DNA of 32,774 bases from Budvicia diplopodorum. Lineage in GTDB: Bacteria > Pseudomonadota > Gammaproteobacteria > Enterobacterales > Enterobacteriaceae. Below, piece by piece: positions 17,105 to 26,981 of this stretch. The stretch covers positions 1 through 32,774 of the forward strand of contig NZ_WOYF01000023.1 of the NCBI RefSeq assembly GCF_009800925.1. Direction: 5' to 3'. A program made the position numbers and the translations under genes. The notes beneath the pieces were generated by a model that did not search any database, had not been told where the DNA came from, and saw nothing but the letters and a program-made list of their open reading frames with translations. How positions within the stretch are numbered: position 1 is the stretch's first letter; each line of letters starts with the position of its first letter.

Positions 17105-17119
17105 GGGTGAATTTCACCC
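17105..17119. promoter_or_regulatory. Palindromic operator-like site GGGTGAA-T-TTCACCC
   Basis: Perfect 7+1+7 palindrome about 90 bp beyond the candidate CRP site. The half-site GGGTGAA recurs at 17016-17022, overlapping the CRP site. The binding protein is unknown. Confidence 0.4.
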
Positions 17120-17333
17120 AATATAAAATGACCGTTGGGCGGATAAATAGCGTGGTTCTATTGGTTTGCCGGATGCGTTTTTGTGTAAAATTTTGCGTAA
17201 AAAGAAGGTCAGAGTATTGACGAGTTAGGCACAGAATTAACTAGATTCTGAGGGCTCTGGGCCTGATTAATCAGAGGGATTGGAGCACATTATTGAGTCT
17301 CAACCGGCGTTCCTTTGCCAGCGATGAAATGCG

Positions 17334-17363
17334 TTGCCGGGTAATTGCTTAACTACCCGGCAA
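17334..17363 (-). other. Perfect 10-bp hairpin downstream of glxK
   Basis: TTGCCGGGTA / TACCCGGCAA with a 10-nt loop, about 200 nt past the glxK stop. Neither strand has a following T-run, so it is not a classical terminator, though it could end or protect the glxK transcript. Confidence 0.5.
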
Positions 17364-17559
17364 GCTGCATAGCCAGAGCATCCTAATATCTTCCGATAAA
17401 TAACATGAATGATTGCTCATTAATTAGTGATTAACTACTGATTAATTACGCGGTCATTTAAATTATCCATTGAATTAGGCGGCCAATATTAAATTTTTTA
17501 AAAACAAAAAATAGAATAGTTGGACACCATTCAATATAAGGTAGCTAATTATTTAAATC

Positions 17560-18699
17560 TTATTGCCTTGCCCCAAGCTTCATCATTTGAGCAATATTAC
17601 GCGCGCAATAACGTAAATTACTCTCTGCGTTAGTTAAAACCATGTCTAACGGTTCAAGCCGTGGCAATATGCTGAAAACCGCATCAATTCCGTGCTGATG
17701 AACGATATCAACGCCCTCACCCAGTACGCCCGCAATGCCAATCACCGGGATCTGATAACGACGGGCCAGCCGCGCTACGCCAATCGGCGCTTTACCTTCA
17801 ATGGTCTGTCGGTCAATGCGCCCTTCGCCAACAATCACCAGATCGGTGCCGAGCATCGACTCTCTGAGGCCGATAGCTTCAATAATAATATCGATACCAG
17901 AACGCATGTTGCCGTTTAAAAACAGCTTCGCCGCCATTCCCATGCCTCCGGCTGCGCCTCCGCCGACCAACTGGCTGACATCCTGATGCAGATCGTTATT
18001 TATTACTTCGGCTAAACGACACAGCCCCTGTTCCAGCTGAACCACCATTTCTGGCGTCGCCCCTTTCTGCGGGCCAAAAACTGCGGCTGCGCCCGCCGGA
18101 CCGGTGAGTGGATTTTCTACGTCACAGGCAACTTCAATCAGGCATCGGGATAATCTCGAGTCTAACTCACTGAGATCGATATGGGCGAGTGAAGAAAGTG
18201 CTCCGCCGCCGTGCTCTAATTCCCGCCCGTCAGCGTCAGAGAACTTACCACCCAGCGCCTGAACCATACCAACGCCGCCGTCAACCGTAGCGCTGCCGCC
18301 AACGCCCAGAATAATATGGCGAATTCCGGCATCCAGCACGTGGCGAATAAGCTCCCCGGTACCGAGGCTGGTTGCCGTTAGCGGGTTTCGTTCGGCAGGC
18401 GATACCAGCATCAGTCCGCTGGCCGCCGCCATTTCGATCACCGCACAGGTACCTTTACCGTTGATGCCATAAAAGGCCGATACCGGCGTACCCTGAGGCC
18501 CGGTAACCGTCAGGTTTATTTCCCGCCCGTTGGTCGCCGCTACCAGCGCCGCAACGGTACCCTCACCGCCGTCGGCAACCGGCAATTTAAGGCACTCTAT
18601 GTCAGGAAATATTTGCCTGAATCCTTGCTCGATGGCATTAGCTGCCTGCTGAGCGCTTAAGCTTTCTTTAAATGAATCCGGCGCAATAATAATTTTCAT
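17560..18699 (-). CDS. glxK: Glycerate kinase GlxK
   Basis: 379 residues, GarK/GlxK family of class I glycerate kinases. It phosphorylates D-glycerate (2-kinase in E. coli GarK/GlxK) to feed glycolysis. Family motifs: the start [92 protein letters not shown] and [20 protein letters not shown]. It is last of the glyoxylate-to-phosphoglycerate branch (Gcl-Hyi-GlxR-GlxK), 36 bp after ybbY and in the same position as in E. coli. The start has AGGA at about 7 nt. Confidence 0.94.
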   Translation of the reverse strand: MKIIIAPDSFKESLSAQQAANAIEQGFRQIFPDIECLKLPVADGGEGTVAALVAATNGREINLTVTGPQGTPVSAFYGINGKGTCAVIEMAAASGLMLVSPAERNPLTATSLGTGELIRHVLDAGIRHIILGVGGSATVDGGVGMVQALGGKFSDADGRELEHGGGALSSLAHIDLSELDSRLSRCLIEVACDVENPLTGPAGAAAVFGPQKGATPEMVVQLEQGLCRLAEVINNDLHQDVSQLVGGGAAGGMGMAAKLFLNGNMRSGIDIIIEAIGLRESMLGTDLVIVGEGRIDRQTIEGKAPIGVARLARRYQIPVIGIAGVLGEGVDIVHQHGIDAVFSILPRLEPLDMVLTNAESNLRYCARNIAQMMKLGARQ

Positions 18700-18735
18700 A
18701 ACAAATCCTACTTTTCAATTATCAAATTAGAGCTA

Positions 18736-20031
18736 TCAACGAATCTTGTCCCAGGCCATCATGTTTTCCATCATGATGGCAAGCAGTACGCCCATTAACA
18801 GACCGTTACTGAGTAGAGGGCGCATAATCAACGGAATATCCTGTAAATAGCCAGCCGGTAGGCCCATCAGGAAAATGCCGAAAAACAGAGGGATGGCCAA
18901 ACGATAAACGTTTCTGGCATTGAGATTGATTTGTTTCAGAAAGAGTAATGACGAGCTTAGCAATGGCAGATACGACACTAATAACACCGCGCTGCTGATA
19001 CTCAGCGGTATGTGCGAAAAAAAGATGGTCAACGATGACAGCAGACCAATCAGCATAAATATCACGCAGCCAATGATAAAAGAAAACCGCCGGCTATCGT
19101 TGGTTTGGGTCAATAGCCCTACCGATGAAACAAACGGAGAAAACGGCACCAAGCCCAGTACCGCAGCCACTAGCGTATAAATCCCCGACGTCACAAAACT
19201 GCGGCGATAAATCTGCCGGGAGTTTGTGGAGTCAGGATAAAACACATCAGTCCCGCGGATCGCACCATAGGTATTGGAGATATTAACCAGACCGGCTAAT
19301 ACCGCAGTAATCACAATGCCTGAACGCAGTTCGTCAGGCCGCCCCAGTAAAAACAGATGCCAGGATATTTCCGGCGTACTGTCCCACGTCGGGGTAAAAA
19401 TCAGGCTATAGAGCCCCCAACCGACTAGCGTTCCGGCCAGCAGACTGTATTTATTGTAGGGCGGCGGTACGATAACAATGATGTAGATAACCAGTACCAC
19501 TAAGGCCAGCGCTAAAAAGAAGGCCGGAAAGTTAATGGCTATTGGCCCGGTCTGAACGCCAAACGGCAGGCCTAACATGCCTTTCAGAAATAGCGAAACC
19601 AGCTGAGCGCTGAGCAAAAACATAAACACGACCATCACGCCGGGCTTAAACAGCACGGCCAGTCGGTGGCCCAGCCCGGTCAGCCCCACCATAATATTCA
19701 GTACGCCCGAGATAATAATGCCAACGGCTAAGCTGCCGCCAATCACCGGCAAAGGCGTTCCCTGAGCCGATTCGGCCAGCGTGACCGTTAAAAGGGTTCC
19801 CCACCATAAACCGGTTGGCCCTTCCATAATGGCGCGCCGATGGCCAAACGCCGCCTGAGAAATACAGGCCAGACCGGTCACAATAAATGAATACTGCATC
19901 AGGCACAGCGTAGTGGAATCAGATAAATGGAAGGCCGATTGGAGCGTTGGCGGGATCACCACCGTATTGCAAAAAATGAAGAAAAACCACTGAATGCCCG
20001 ACAGACATTGATCTTTAGATAACGTGTTCAT
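18736..20031 (-). CDS. ybbY: NCS2-family purine/pyrimidine permease YbbY
   Basis: Inner-membrane transporter of the nucleobase-ascorbate (NCS2) family with about 12-14 hydrophobic segments. It aligns with E. coli YbbY from GIQWFFFIFCNTVVIPPTL through FGHRRAIMEGPTGLWWGT, GLVNISNTYGAIRGTDVFYP and PFSPFVSSVGLLTQT to the end. Its substrate is unproven; the setting suggests a purine or a breakdown product. The frame is open with possible starts at 20091, 20064 and 20031. I prefer 20031 (431 aa) because it gives the E. coli-like N-terminus, but no start has a well-spaced ribosome site, so this is uncertain. Confidence 0.9.
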   Translation of the reverse strand: MNTLSKDQCLSGIQWFFFIFCNTVVIPPTLQSAFHLSDSTTLCLMQYSFIVTGLACISQAAFGHRRAIMEGPTGLWWGTLLTVTLAESAQGTPLPVIGGSLAVGIIISGVLNIMVGLTGLGHRLAVLFKPGVMVVFMFLLSAQLVSLFLKGMLGLPFGVQTGPIAINFPAFFLALALVVLVIYIIVIVPPPYNKYSLLAGTLVGWGLYSLIFTPTWDSTPEISWHLFLLGRPDELRSGIVITAVLAGLVNISNTYGAIRGTDVFYPDSTNSRQIYRRSFVTSGIYTLVAAVLGLVPFSPFVSSVGLLTQTNDSRRFSFIIGCVIFMLIGLLSSLTIFFSHIPLSISSAVLLVSYLPLLSSSLLFLKQINLNARNVYRLAIPLFFGIFLMGLPAGYLQDIPLIMRPLLSNGLLMGVLLAIMMENMMAWDKIR

Positions 20032-20155
20032 AGCAATAGATAGAGCCTCAATGACAGAAAACATCGCCTTCGGCCATAAGAGAATAGCCATATTTCGATA
20101 TTATATTTGCGGGCAACGCTTGTACTAAAACTCAATTCGATAACGTTGTTAGTCA

Positions 20156-20183
20156 CCTGCCCGCCGCATTTGCAGCGGGCAGG
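20156..20183 (-). other. 9-bp GC-rich hairpin between allB and ybbY
   Basis: CCTGCCCGC / GCGGGCAGG with a 10-nt loop, just past the allB stop on the minus strand. No T-run follows, so it looks like a stability or processing hairpin or a weak attenuator in front of ybbY. Confidence 0.6.
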
Positions 20184-20190
20184 AACTGCA

Positions 20191-21552
20191 TTACTGCTTG
20201 TGTTTCAGCAAAAACTCACCAATACAGGTATCACCAAAGCCTTGCTTAATATCATAAATGGTATGACCACGCAAAATGGTTTTGGCAATTCTGGCATTGA
20301 TGGTACGGCCAACGTAAGGGCTGACTTTATGACGGTATTCCAAATCATCCGCCTTCAGCACGTGCGAGGTATTTGGCTGAATAAAGACGAAGTCAGCGTC
20401 TTTACCGACCGAAATGCGCCCTTTATGCTTTAAGCCAAAAATATCTGCCGCGTTGGTTGCCATCAGTTTGGCAAACATCGGCAGTGCCATACCGCGTTTT
20501 TGTACCGCTTCATCAAACATCACGTCGACGCAGCTTTGTAGCCCTGCAATACCGCCCCACGCCTGCATCACGTTGCCCGCTTTCATTTCCGGCGGACAAG
20601 GCGAATGGTCAGAAACCAGACAGTCAATCTCACCTTTGAATAACCGCTCCCACATTCTGTTCTGATTGTCTTTATCACGAATTGGCGGGGAACACTTAGC
20701 CAGCGTGCCGATTTTGGCAAAATCATCGGTATCCAGTACAAAATAGTGCGGGCAAGATTCGCAGGTTACGCGCTGTCCTTCCTGACGGGCGCGCGTTACT
20801 TCAGCCAGACCTTCCGGGCTGCTAACGTGGCAAACGTGCAGGCGACAATCGGCCACTTTTGCCAGATACAAAACCCGGCGAATAGCTTCCACTTCGGTAA
20901 ATACTGGGCGAGATGCCACATAGTCATGGGCGGTCACTTTGCCAGCTTTCTTGGCTTCATCCCCCAGCTCATCACAGATCAGCGCATTTTCCGCATGCAC
21001 GGCAACCAATTGATCAAACTTAGCTAACGTTTGCAGGCCCTTAAAATATTCGAAGTCATTAACGTCGCGGAAGTCGTTGCTGATGCTGCGGTCGCCACAG
21101 GTGGCAACGAAGCATTTATAAGCGACTACGCCCTCTTCATTCAGTTCGTGTAAACGGTCGAGGTTGTAAGAAACCAGCCCGCCGAACTGAGCGGCATCGA
21201 TAGTTAATTTTCCGGCCGCTGCGTCAAATTTCATATGTAACGATGCGCGATCGGTGGTTGCCGGTAACTGGTTTAGCGGCATCTCGATCATGGTAGTAAT
21301 ACCGCCTTTAGCCGCCGCACGGGTTCCGGTCGCATAGCCTTCCCAATGGCTGCGGCCCGGTTCCGAAATGTGAGTATGCGCATCTACCATGCCGGGTGCG
21401 ACCACTAAACCGCTGGCATCAATCACTTCTTTAGCATCGGAAAAACCGCTGCCAATGGCCGCAATCTTTCCATTCTTTACCGCAATATCAGTAACTAACG
21501 CTTCATTTTCTAAAACCACGGTGCCGTTTTTAATAATTAAATCGTATGACAT
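20191..21552 (-). CDS. allB: Allantoinase AllB
   Basis: 453 residues, the same length as E. coli AllB; cyclic amidohydrolase that opens allantoin to allantoate. The binuclear metal site is complete: H59 and H61 in [12 protein letters not shown], the carboxylated lysine in [14 protein letters not shown] in [14 protein letters not shown] in [15 protein letters not shown], and D in [32 protein letters not shown] is also typical of allantoinases as opposed to dihydropyrimidinases. It lies downstream of allW with a hairpin in the 107-bp gap. The start has AAGGA about 9 nt upstream. Confidence 0.96.
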   Translation of the reverse strand: MSYDLIIKNGTVVLENEALVTDIAVKNGKIAAIGSGFSDAKEVIDASGLVVAPGMVDAHTHISEPGRSHWEGYATGTRAAAKGGITTMIEMPLNQLPATTDRASLHMKFDAAAGKLTIDAAQFGGLVSYNLDRLHELNEEGVVAYKCFVATCGDRSISNDFRDVNDFEYFKGLQTLAKFDQLVAVHAENALICDELGDEAKKAGKVTAHDYVASRPVFTEVEAIRRVLYLAKVADCRLHVCHVSSPEGLAEVTRARQEGQRVTCESCPHYFVLDTDDFAKIGTLAKCSPPIRDKDNQNRMWERLFKGEIDCLVSDHSPCPPEMKAGNVMQAWGGIAGLQSCVDVMFDEAVQKRGMALPMFAKLMATNAADIFGLKHKGRISVGKDADFVFIQPNTSHVLKADDLEYRHKVSPYVGRTINARIAKTILRGHTIYDIKQGFGDTCIGEFLLKHKQ

Positions 21553-21633
21553 AGTTTTATTTCCTTATAGCGATACAAAGTTATATTTGTGTTGTTGTTA
21601 TTAACTGGCCCAATATTGAGCCGTACTGACTCC

Positions 21634-21656
21634 CTATTACTCAGGTCGAGTAATAG
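21634..21656 (-). other. Perfect 9-bp hairpin between allW and allB
   Basis: CTATTACTC / GAGTAATAG with a 5-nt loop, 4 nt past the allW stop on the minus strand, without a U-tract. Confidence 0.6.
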
Positions 21657-21659
21657 CGT

Positions 21660-23114
21660 TTATACTTGTTGCGACTGCAACACGGTCTCTCTTCTCTTAA
21701 ACACGATGTATAAAGCAAAGGCTGAAATAACGCCGACGAACCATGAAACCCGAGAAAGCGGTTCAAACAGAGGAATGAATTTTCCGCCCAACGACAGCAC
21801 GACCGAGACAATAGTGACCGCAAACGCCACCACGTTAAAACCGTGTTCGAAATAGTTATAGTTGCCCGGCGGGGTATATAACGCATCAAGATCGATATCG
21901 CTGCGCATCATAATAAAGTAATGCGCTAACATCACCCCGATTACCGGGCCTAAGATGCCACCGATAATATCTAAGAACAGATAGATACTTTCCTGATTTT
22001 CCATCAGTTTCCATGGGCAAATGATTAGGCTAATCAGGCTGGCAATCATCACGCCCTTCTTATAGCTCAGCTTTTTAGGCGCAATGGCCGCAATTTGGTA
22101 ACCGGCCGGAATAATATTACCGGTGGCGTTGGTTGATATGGTGGTCATTAAGATAACCAATACGGCGAAAATGGAGGCAAACAGGCTGTCCCACTTTTGT
22201 ACGATATCGAGTACGTTCCAGGTATCTACGCCATAATGGATGCTGGCTCCGGCCAGAATACAGACGCTCGCTACAGCAAACAGCACGTAAGCGACTATCA
22301 GACCCAGCGTTTGCCCAATCATTTGATGTTTAAAGCTGGCGGCGTTACGGGTGAAGTCAGAGGCACTAACCGCCGGTGCGGCCCAAACGGCGACTACGGC
22401 ATTAATTACCACTAAGAACAAAAATACCGGATTCTCAGCAACCATGGTGTTTGCCGGAACGTAATTGAGTATAGGTTCCAACCCAACCAGCGAGATAGCC
22501 CAGATAGCCATTCCGCCAAATACCACATAAATACAAGGGTTAAGAATAGCGGTGAATTTATTCAGGACCTTACCGCCGCCGAAACCGATGAGTACGTTAA
22601 TTGCCCAAAAGATAAGAAAAGCGATCAGGCCTGGAAGCGATAATCCTAATAAATTGAAATCACCGCCTAACGCTAAGAACCCGGGCCACAGCTTGCCGAT
22701 TAGGATTAGAAAGGCTAAGGAACCTGCATAGCACTGAAGGCCGAACCACATGATGGCAGCAACGCATCCCCGTAAAATACCCGGCAATAACGCGCCGCGC
22801 ACGCCGTAAGAACCGCGCAAAATCATGGCGAAAGGCACACCATATTTAGAGCCCGCTGCGCCGTTGAACACCATGGCGGCGGCAATGAAAAATGAGCTGA
22901 TAATAATCGCTGCCATCACGCTAAACGTAGATAGCCCGAGTATAAGAAAGCCCCCAACCGCAACGTAGTTAGGTACGTTATGGACAGAGCCCATCCAAAG
23001 GGTGAAATAGTTAATACCTTTCCAGGTTCTTTGATCTTTAGGCGTAGGTAACAGATCGTCACTATAGCCTCTTTGACGATAGCGTTCTTGCTGTTGTAAC
23101 TCTGATTGATTCAT
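21660..23114 (-). CDS. allW: Allantoin permease AllW (NCS1 family)
   Basis: 484-residue inner-membrane transporter with about 12 hydrophobic segments, orthologue of E. coli YbbW (AllW/AllP). Recognisable NCS1 and family sequence: RGYSDDLLPTPKDQRTWKGI, NYFTLWMGSVHNVPNYVAVG, NGAAGSKYGVPFAMILRGSYG, IMWFGLQCYAGSLAFLILIG, NAVVAVWAAPAVSASDFTRN and STNATGNIIPAGYQIAAIAP. It imports allantoin, supplying AllB encoded immediately downstream. The ATG at 23114 has GAGGA at 7 nt and fits the family N-terminus; a longer frame exists but lacks a ribosome site. The 223-bp gap before it (23115-23337) is AT-rich, contains a hairpin, and may hold its own promoter. Confidence 0.94.
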   Translation of the reverse strand: MNQSELQQQERYRQRGYSDDLLPTPKDQRTWKGINYFTLWMGSVHNVPNYVAVGGFLILGLSTFSVMAAIIISSFFIAAAMVFNGAAGSKYGVPFAMILRGSYGVRGALLPGILRGCVAAIMWFGLQCYAGSLAFLILIGKLWPGFLALGGDFNLLGLSLPGLIAFLIFWAINVLIGFGGGKVLNKFTAILNPCIYVVFGGMAIWAISLVGLEPILNYVPANTMVAENPVFLFLVVINAVVAVWAAPAVSASDFTRNAASFKHQMIGQTLGLIVAYVLFAVASVCILAGASIHYGVDTWNVLDIVQKWDSLFASIFAVLVILMTTISTNATGNIIPAGYQIAAIAPKKLSYKKGVMIASLISLIICPWKLMENQESIYLFLDIIGGILGPVIGVMLAHYFIMMRSDIDLDALYTPPGNYNYFEHGFNVVAFAVTIVSVVLSLGGKFIPLFEPLSRVSWFVGVISAFALYIVFKRRETVLQSQQV

Positions 23115-23278
23115 TTTTAAATCCTCAATTACACGCAACGGAATAAGGTAGAGACGCTTAATATTTAGGGTACGAACTACAGCTATCCCATATTCCGGTT
23201 GAAATAATGTCAGCTGCTTAGAGATATTTATTTTTCTTATGGCATTACGCGTAATTTTTTATTATTTAGTTTTTATTA

Positions 23279-23311
23279 TCTGGCGCTAATAATTTATTTA
23301 TCAGCGCCAGA
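23279..23311 (-). other. Hairpin between glxR and allW
   Basis: TCTGGCGCT / AGCGCCAGA, with partial pairing continuing into the AT-rich loop, 26 nt past the glxR stop. The minus strand continues TAATAAAAA, not a U-run, so termination would be inefficient or Rho-assisted. Confidence 0.6.
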
Positions 23312-23337
23312 GGATGGAAATAAAAATACCCAAATAG

Positions 23338-24216
23338 TTATCCGATTGAATGCCCGGACATCAGCTCCAGCGAACGCACCAGTGAAGAGTGATCCAACTG
23401 TGAACCGCCGTTAGCGGCGCACACGTTGAACAATTCCTGACAGGTAGCCGTATTTGGCAGACTGATAGATAGAGCCTTCGCGCTTTGCAACGCTAGGTTC
23501 AGATCCTTCTGGTGCAACGCAATTTTAAACCCAGGCTCAAAGGTGCGATTGATCATGCGCTCACCGTGCACTTCAAGAATGCGCGATGATGCAAATCCAC
23601 CCATTAATGCCTGACGAACTCGGGCAGGATCGGCTCCGGCTCTGGAAGCAAACAGTAACGCTTCAGAAACCGCTTCAATGGTCAGTGCAACGATGATCTG
23701 ATTAGCTACTTTACAGGTTTGCCCCGCGCCATATTCACCGACCAGCGTAATATTTTTGCCCAGTAGTTCGAAAAGCGGCTTAATCTTAGCAAATACGCTA
23801 TCTTTACCACCGACCATGATAGTCAGCGTTGCCTGCCGAGCGCCGATTTCACCGCCGGACACTGGCGCATCCAGATAGTCACCGCCAAGAGCCAGCACTT
23901 TTTCTGCAAACACTTTGGTTTCAATCGGTGAAATCGAACTCATATCGACAATGGTTTTTCCCTTGAGCGATGTAAGTGCGCATCCGTTTTCACCAAACAG
24001 AACCTTCTCAACGTCCGGCGTGTCTGGAACCATGATAAAAATGGTGTCCGCATGCTGTGCAACCTCAGCGGGCGTACTACAGGCCTTTGCCCCCGCATCG
24101 GTTAACGATGCCGGAACGTTGCCGAGGGTAGAGAAATGCAGGGAATAACCAGCATCAACTAAATGCTGAGCCATCGGTGCACCCATAATACCTAACCCGA
24201 TAAATCCGATCTTCAT
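23338..24216 (-). CDS. glxR: 2-Hydroxy-3-oxopropionate (tartronate semialdehyde) reductase GlxR
   Basis: 292 residues, as in E. coli GlxR; beta-hydroxyacid dehydrogenase family, NAD(P)H-dependent, reducing tartronate semialdehyde to D-glycerate. It has an N-terminal dinucleotide fold (IGFIGLGIMGAPMAQHL), the substrate-binding DAPVSGGEIGARQATLTIMV motif, and the catalytic lysine in GAGQTCKVANQIIVALT, followed by the helical C-terminal domain with HQKDLNLAL. The ATG at 24216 has GAGGAG 6 nt upstream; the open frame above it is not needed. It is preceded by hyi (81 bp) in the order gcl-hyi-glxR. Confidence 0.95.
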   Translation of the reverse strand: MKIGFIGLGIMGAPMAQHLVDAGYSLHFSTLGNVPASLTDAGAKACSTPAEVAQHADTIFIMVPDTPDVEKVLFGENGCALTSLKGKTIVDMSSISPIETKVFAEKVLALGGDYLDAPVSGGEIGARQATLTIMVGGKDSVFAKIKPLFELLGKNITLVGEYGAGQTCKVANQIIVALTIEAVSEALLFASRAGADPARVRQALMGGFASSRILEVHGERMINRTFEPGFKIALHQKDLNLALQSAKALSISLPNTATCQELFNVCAANGGSQLDHSSLVRSLELMSGHSIG

Positions 24217-24297
24217 ATTAAACTCCTCAAATTTGAGCGATATAAATCCCTTCACAAAGTCTGTGAATATTTATTGCTACATTAAATCTTTATTTAA

Positions 24298-25074
24298 TTA
24301 ATGATATTTCTTCAGCCAGCCAAGCCCATCCTCGGTTCGCTTTTTCGGTTTATATTCACAGCCAACCCAACCGTCATAAGCAGACTGCTTAATAACGTCA
24401 AAAAGATAATCGTAATTAATTTCGCCGGTTCCCGGTTCATTACGCCCCGGATTATCGGCAATCTGTAAATGCCCGATTTTATCGGCGTGCAGCGCCATGG
24501 TTTGGGTTAATTCACCTTCCATGCGTTGCATATGATAAATATCGTATTGAATAAACAGATTGTCGCTGCCGACCTGTTTAATTAACTCTAGCGCCTGTTG
24601 GGTGCCGGTTAAATGAAAGCCGGGTATATCAAAATGGTTAATTGGCTCAATTAACAACATGATATTTTCTTTCGCCAGCTCGTCTGCCGCGTAGCGTAAA
24701 TTATCAACCAACGTACGATTAACCAATGTGGCGTCAACGCCTGACGGCGTTTTGCCGACTAAGCAGTTAATTTTACGGTTACCTAGAACTTTGGCATAGG
24801 CAATAGCGGAAGCCACACCCTGACGGAATTCATCTTCCCGGCCCGGGATGCAGGCCACGCCGCGCTCGCCCGCTTCCCAGTTACCCGCCGGTAAGTTATG
24901 TAGCGTATGTTGAAGATTGTGATTTTCCATCAGTTCCCTGAGCTGTTCGGCTGAATAGCCATAGGGGAACATAAACTCAACGGCATTGAATCCGTTTGCC
25001 GCAGCGGCTTCAAAGCGATCCAGAAAATCGTACTCCAGAAATAGCATTGATAAATTAGCTGAAAACTTAAGCAT
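24298..25074 (-). CDS. hyi: Hydroxypyruvate isomerase Hyi
   Basis: 258 residues, as in E. coli; AP-endonuclease-2/xylose-isomerase-like TIM barrel interconverting hydroxypyruvate and tartronate semialdehyde. Conserved blocks: FSANLSMLFLEYDFLDRFEA, FNAVEFMFPYGYSAE, HTLHNLPAGNWEAGERGVAC, KINCLVGKTPSG, LLIEPINHFDIPGFHLTGT, IQYDIYHMQRMEGEL, IGHLQIADNPGRNEPGTGEI and WVGCEYKPK. Two adjacent ATGs are possible; the second (25074) has GGAGG at 5 nt, the first only 2 nt away. It starts 14 nt after the gcl stop, so it is co-translated with gcl. Confidence 0.96.
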   Translation of the reverse strand: MLKFSANLSMLFLEYDFLDRFEAAAANGFNAVEFMFPYGYSAEQLRELMENHNLQHTLHNLPAGNWEAGERGVACIPGREDEFRQGVASAIAYAKVLGNRKINCLVGKTPSGVDATLVNRTLVDNLRYAADELAKENIMLLIEPINHFDIPGFHLTGTQQALELIKQVGSDNLFIQYDIYHMQRMEGELTQTMALHADKIGHLQIADNPGRNEPGTGEINYDYLFDVIKQSAYDGWVGCEYKPKKRTEDGLGWLKKYH

Positions 25075-25088
25075 CATGACCTCCGGTA

Positions 25089-26870
25089 CTATTTATATTC
25101 CATAAAACTCACGTGAGTTGGCGCATCTTCAACGCTATCGGCAATCGGTTCAAACTCATTCACGCTGTCAATTTCTCCGCCCATCGAAATGTTGGTCACG
25201 CGCTCCAGCATAATTTCGACTACGACAGGTACGCTGAATTGATCTCTAAGCACTTTAGCCTGAGCAAATGCCGGCGCGATATCTTCAGGTTTAAACACCC
25301 GAATAGCCTTACAGCCTAGCCCTTCAGCCACTTTCACATGATCAACGCCATAACCGTTAAGCTCTTCAGAATTGATATTGTCAAAAGCCAGCTGGACGCA
25401 GTAGTCCATATCAAACGCACGCTGAGACTGACGAATAAGCCCCAAGTAGGCATTGTTCACCAACACATGGATATAAGGTATTTTGAACTGCGCGCCGACG
25501 GCTAACTCTTCGATCATAAACTGGAAGTCATAATCACCGGAGATCCCGATAACCTGCGCTTTCGGAGTGGCAACGCAAACGCCTAATGCAGAAGGAAGCG
25601 TCCAGCCCAGCGGGCCAGCCTGACCGCAGTTGATCCAACGGCGAGGACCAAACACGTGCAGCATTTGTGCCGCCGCAATTTGAGATAAACCAATGGTGGT
25701 TACGTAAGTTGCACTACGGCCAAACGCCCGGTTCATTTCTTCATATACGCGCTGAGGTTTTACCGGCACGTTATCGAAATGCGTTTTGCGTAACAACGTG
25801 CGTTTACGCTGCTGGCAGTCTTCAACCCATGCTTTGCGGCAAGGTAATTTGCCCGCATTTTTCATCTCTTGAGCCGCATCGATCAGCAGTTTGAGCGCTT
25901 CACCCGCATCGGACACAATGCCTAAATCAGGGCATATCACTCGACCAATTTGCGTCGGTTCAATATCAATATGAATAATTTTGCGGCCCGCCGTGTATTT
26001 ATCCACGGAACCGGTATGACGGTTAGCAAAACGGTTACCAATACCAAACACCAGATCGGATGCCAACAGAGTGGCATTACCGTAGCGGTGTGAGGTCTGT
26101 AGCCCGACCATACCGGCCATCAGTGGATGATCATCGGCAATAGCGCCCCAGCCCATTAGCGTAGGAATAACCGGAACCTGAGTCAGTTCAGCGAAGCGTT
26201 GGAACAGTTCGGTAGCATCGGCATTGAGGACACCGCCACCCACCACCAAAACCGGACGGTCAGCGGCCATCAGCATTTCAACGGCTTTTTTAGCCTGTGC
26301 CATCGTTGCACAAGGTTTGTAAGGCGGTAATGACTGATAGGTCTCAGGATCAAACTCAATTTCCGCCATTTGCACGTCATACGGTAAATCGATCAGTACC
26401 GGACCCGGACGGCCAGAGCGCATTAAGTGGAAAGCCTGCTGCAACACGCGAGGAACCAAGGCTGGTTCTAGCACCGTTACTGCCATTTTAGTAACCGGAC
26501 CGGCGATAGATTGGATATCGACAGCCTGAAAATCCTCTTTATGTAAACGCGCTCTCGGAGCCTGACCGGTAATACATAAAATAGGAATAGAGTCGGCAGA
26601 AGCAGAATACAGCGCCGTGATCATATCAGTTCCTGCCGGGCCCGAAGTCCCTAGACACATACCGATATTTCCCGCTTTCGCACGGGTGTACCCTTCCGCC
26701 ATATGGGAAGCGCCTTCAACGTGGCGAGCTAAATAGTGGGTAATTTTTCCGTGTTTACGCATTGCGTTATAAAATGGATTAATTGCCGCGCCCGGTACGC
26801 CAAATGCGGTATCTACTCCCTCTTTTTCTAGCACATGCATCGCCGCTTCAACGGCCGTCATACGAGTCAT
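25089..26870 (-). CDS. gcl: Glyoxylate carboligase (tartronate-semialdehyde synthase) Gcl
   Basis: 593 residues, identical in length to E. coli Gcl. Thiamine-diphosphate and FAD enzyme that condenses two glyoxylates to tartronate semialdehyde and CO2. N-terminal pyrimidine-binding domain ([19 protein letters not shown]), with Val at 51 in [14 protein letters not shown], the position where other ThDP enzymes carry the activating Glu; this is the known signature of Gcl. Middle FAD domain ([29 protein letters not shown]). C-terminal domain with the ThDP/Mg motif [20 protein letters not shown] followed by [11 protein letters not shown]. The start has AAGGA at 8 nt. It is first gene after the allR terminator, with an AllR-like operator in its leader. 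Confidence 0.97.
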   Translation of the reverse strand: MTRMTAVEAAMHVLEKEGVDTAFGVPGAAINPFYNAMRKHGKITHYLARHVEGASHMAEGYTRAKAGNIGMCLGTSGPAGTDMITALYSASADSIPILCITGQAPRARLHKEDFQAVDIQSIAGPVTKMAVTVLEPALVPRVLQQAFHLMRSGRPGPVLIDLPYDVQMAEIEFDPETYQSLPPYKPCATMAQAKKAVEMLMAADRPVLVVGGGVLNADATELFQRFAELTQVPVIPTLMGWGAIADDHPLMAGMVGLQTSHRYGNATLLASDLVFGIGNRFANRHTGSVDKYTAGRKIIHIDIEPTQIGRVICPDLGIVSDAGEALKLLIDAAQEMKNAGKLPCRKAWVEDCQQRKRTLLRKTHFDNVPVKPQRVYEEMNRAFGRSATYVTTIGLSQIAAAQMLHVFGPRRWINCGQAGPLGWTLPSALGVCVATPKAQVIGISGDYDFQFMIEELAVGAQFKIPYIHVLVNNAYLGLIRQSQRAFDMDYCVQLAFDNINSEELNGYGVDHVKVAEGLGCKAIRVFKPEDIAPAFAQAKVLRDQFSVPVVVEIMLERVTNISMGGEIDSVNEFEPIADSVEDAPTHVSFMEYK

Positions 26871-26907
26871 ACTTTTTATCCTTCTATTATTTCTGCTGCA
26901 AATTTAC

Positions 26908-26920
26908 GGAAAATGTTTTC
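26908..26920. promoter_or_regulatory. Candidate AllR operator upstream of gcl
   Basis: GGAAAATGTTTTC, an inverted repeat (GAAAA-TG-TTTTC) resembling the IclR-family type TGGAAA-N3-TTTCCA, 38-50 nt before the gcl start and downstream of the allR terminator. AllR of E. coli is known to repress gcl, so the position fits. The match is partial, and the surrounding sequence is AT-rich. Confidence 0.45.
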
Positions 26921-26936
26921 ATTTCTGCTTTTGGTT

Positions 26937-26960
26937 AAAAAAATCCGCCTTCGCAGGCGG
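26937..26960 (-). terminator. Rho-independent terminator of allR
   Basis: On the minus strand CCGCCT-GCGA-AGGCGG is followed by ATTTTTTT, 22 nt past the allR stop. It separates allR from gcl and implies that gcl has its own promoter. Confidence 0.92.
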
Positions 26961-26981
26961 TTATTACGGATTAATTTTAAC

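Larger units (their letters stand above)
16811..17559. other. Gene-free 750-bp junction between glxK and allF
   Basis: No credible ORF on either strand. In E. coli the genes allE-allC-allD occupy this position. The gap contains a candidate CRP site, a GGGTGAA-type palindrome and a 10-bp hairpin (listed separately), and otherwise AT-rich sequence. It must carry the allF promoter. Confidence 0.65.

Noticed and set aside
19646..19906. 86-codon minus-strand frame inside ybbY
   Set aside because: Out-of-frame overlap within a conserved transporter gene; no independent signals.
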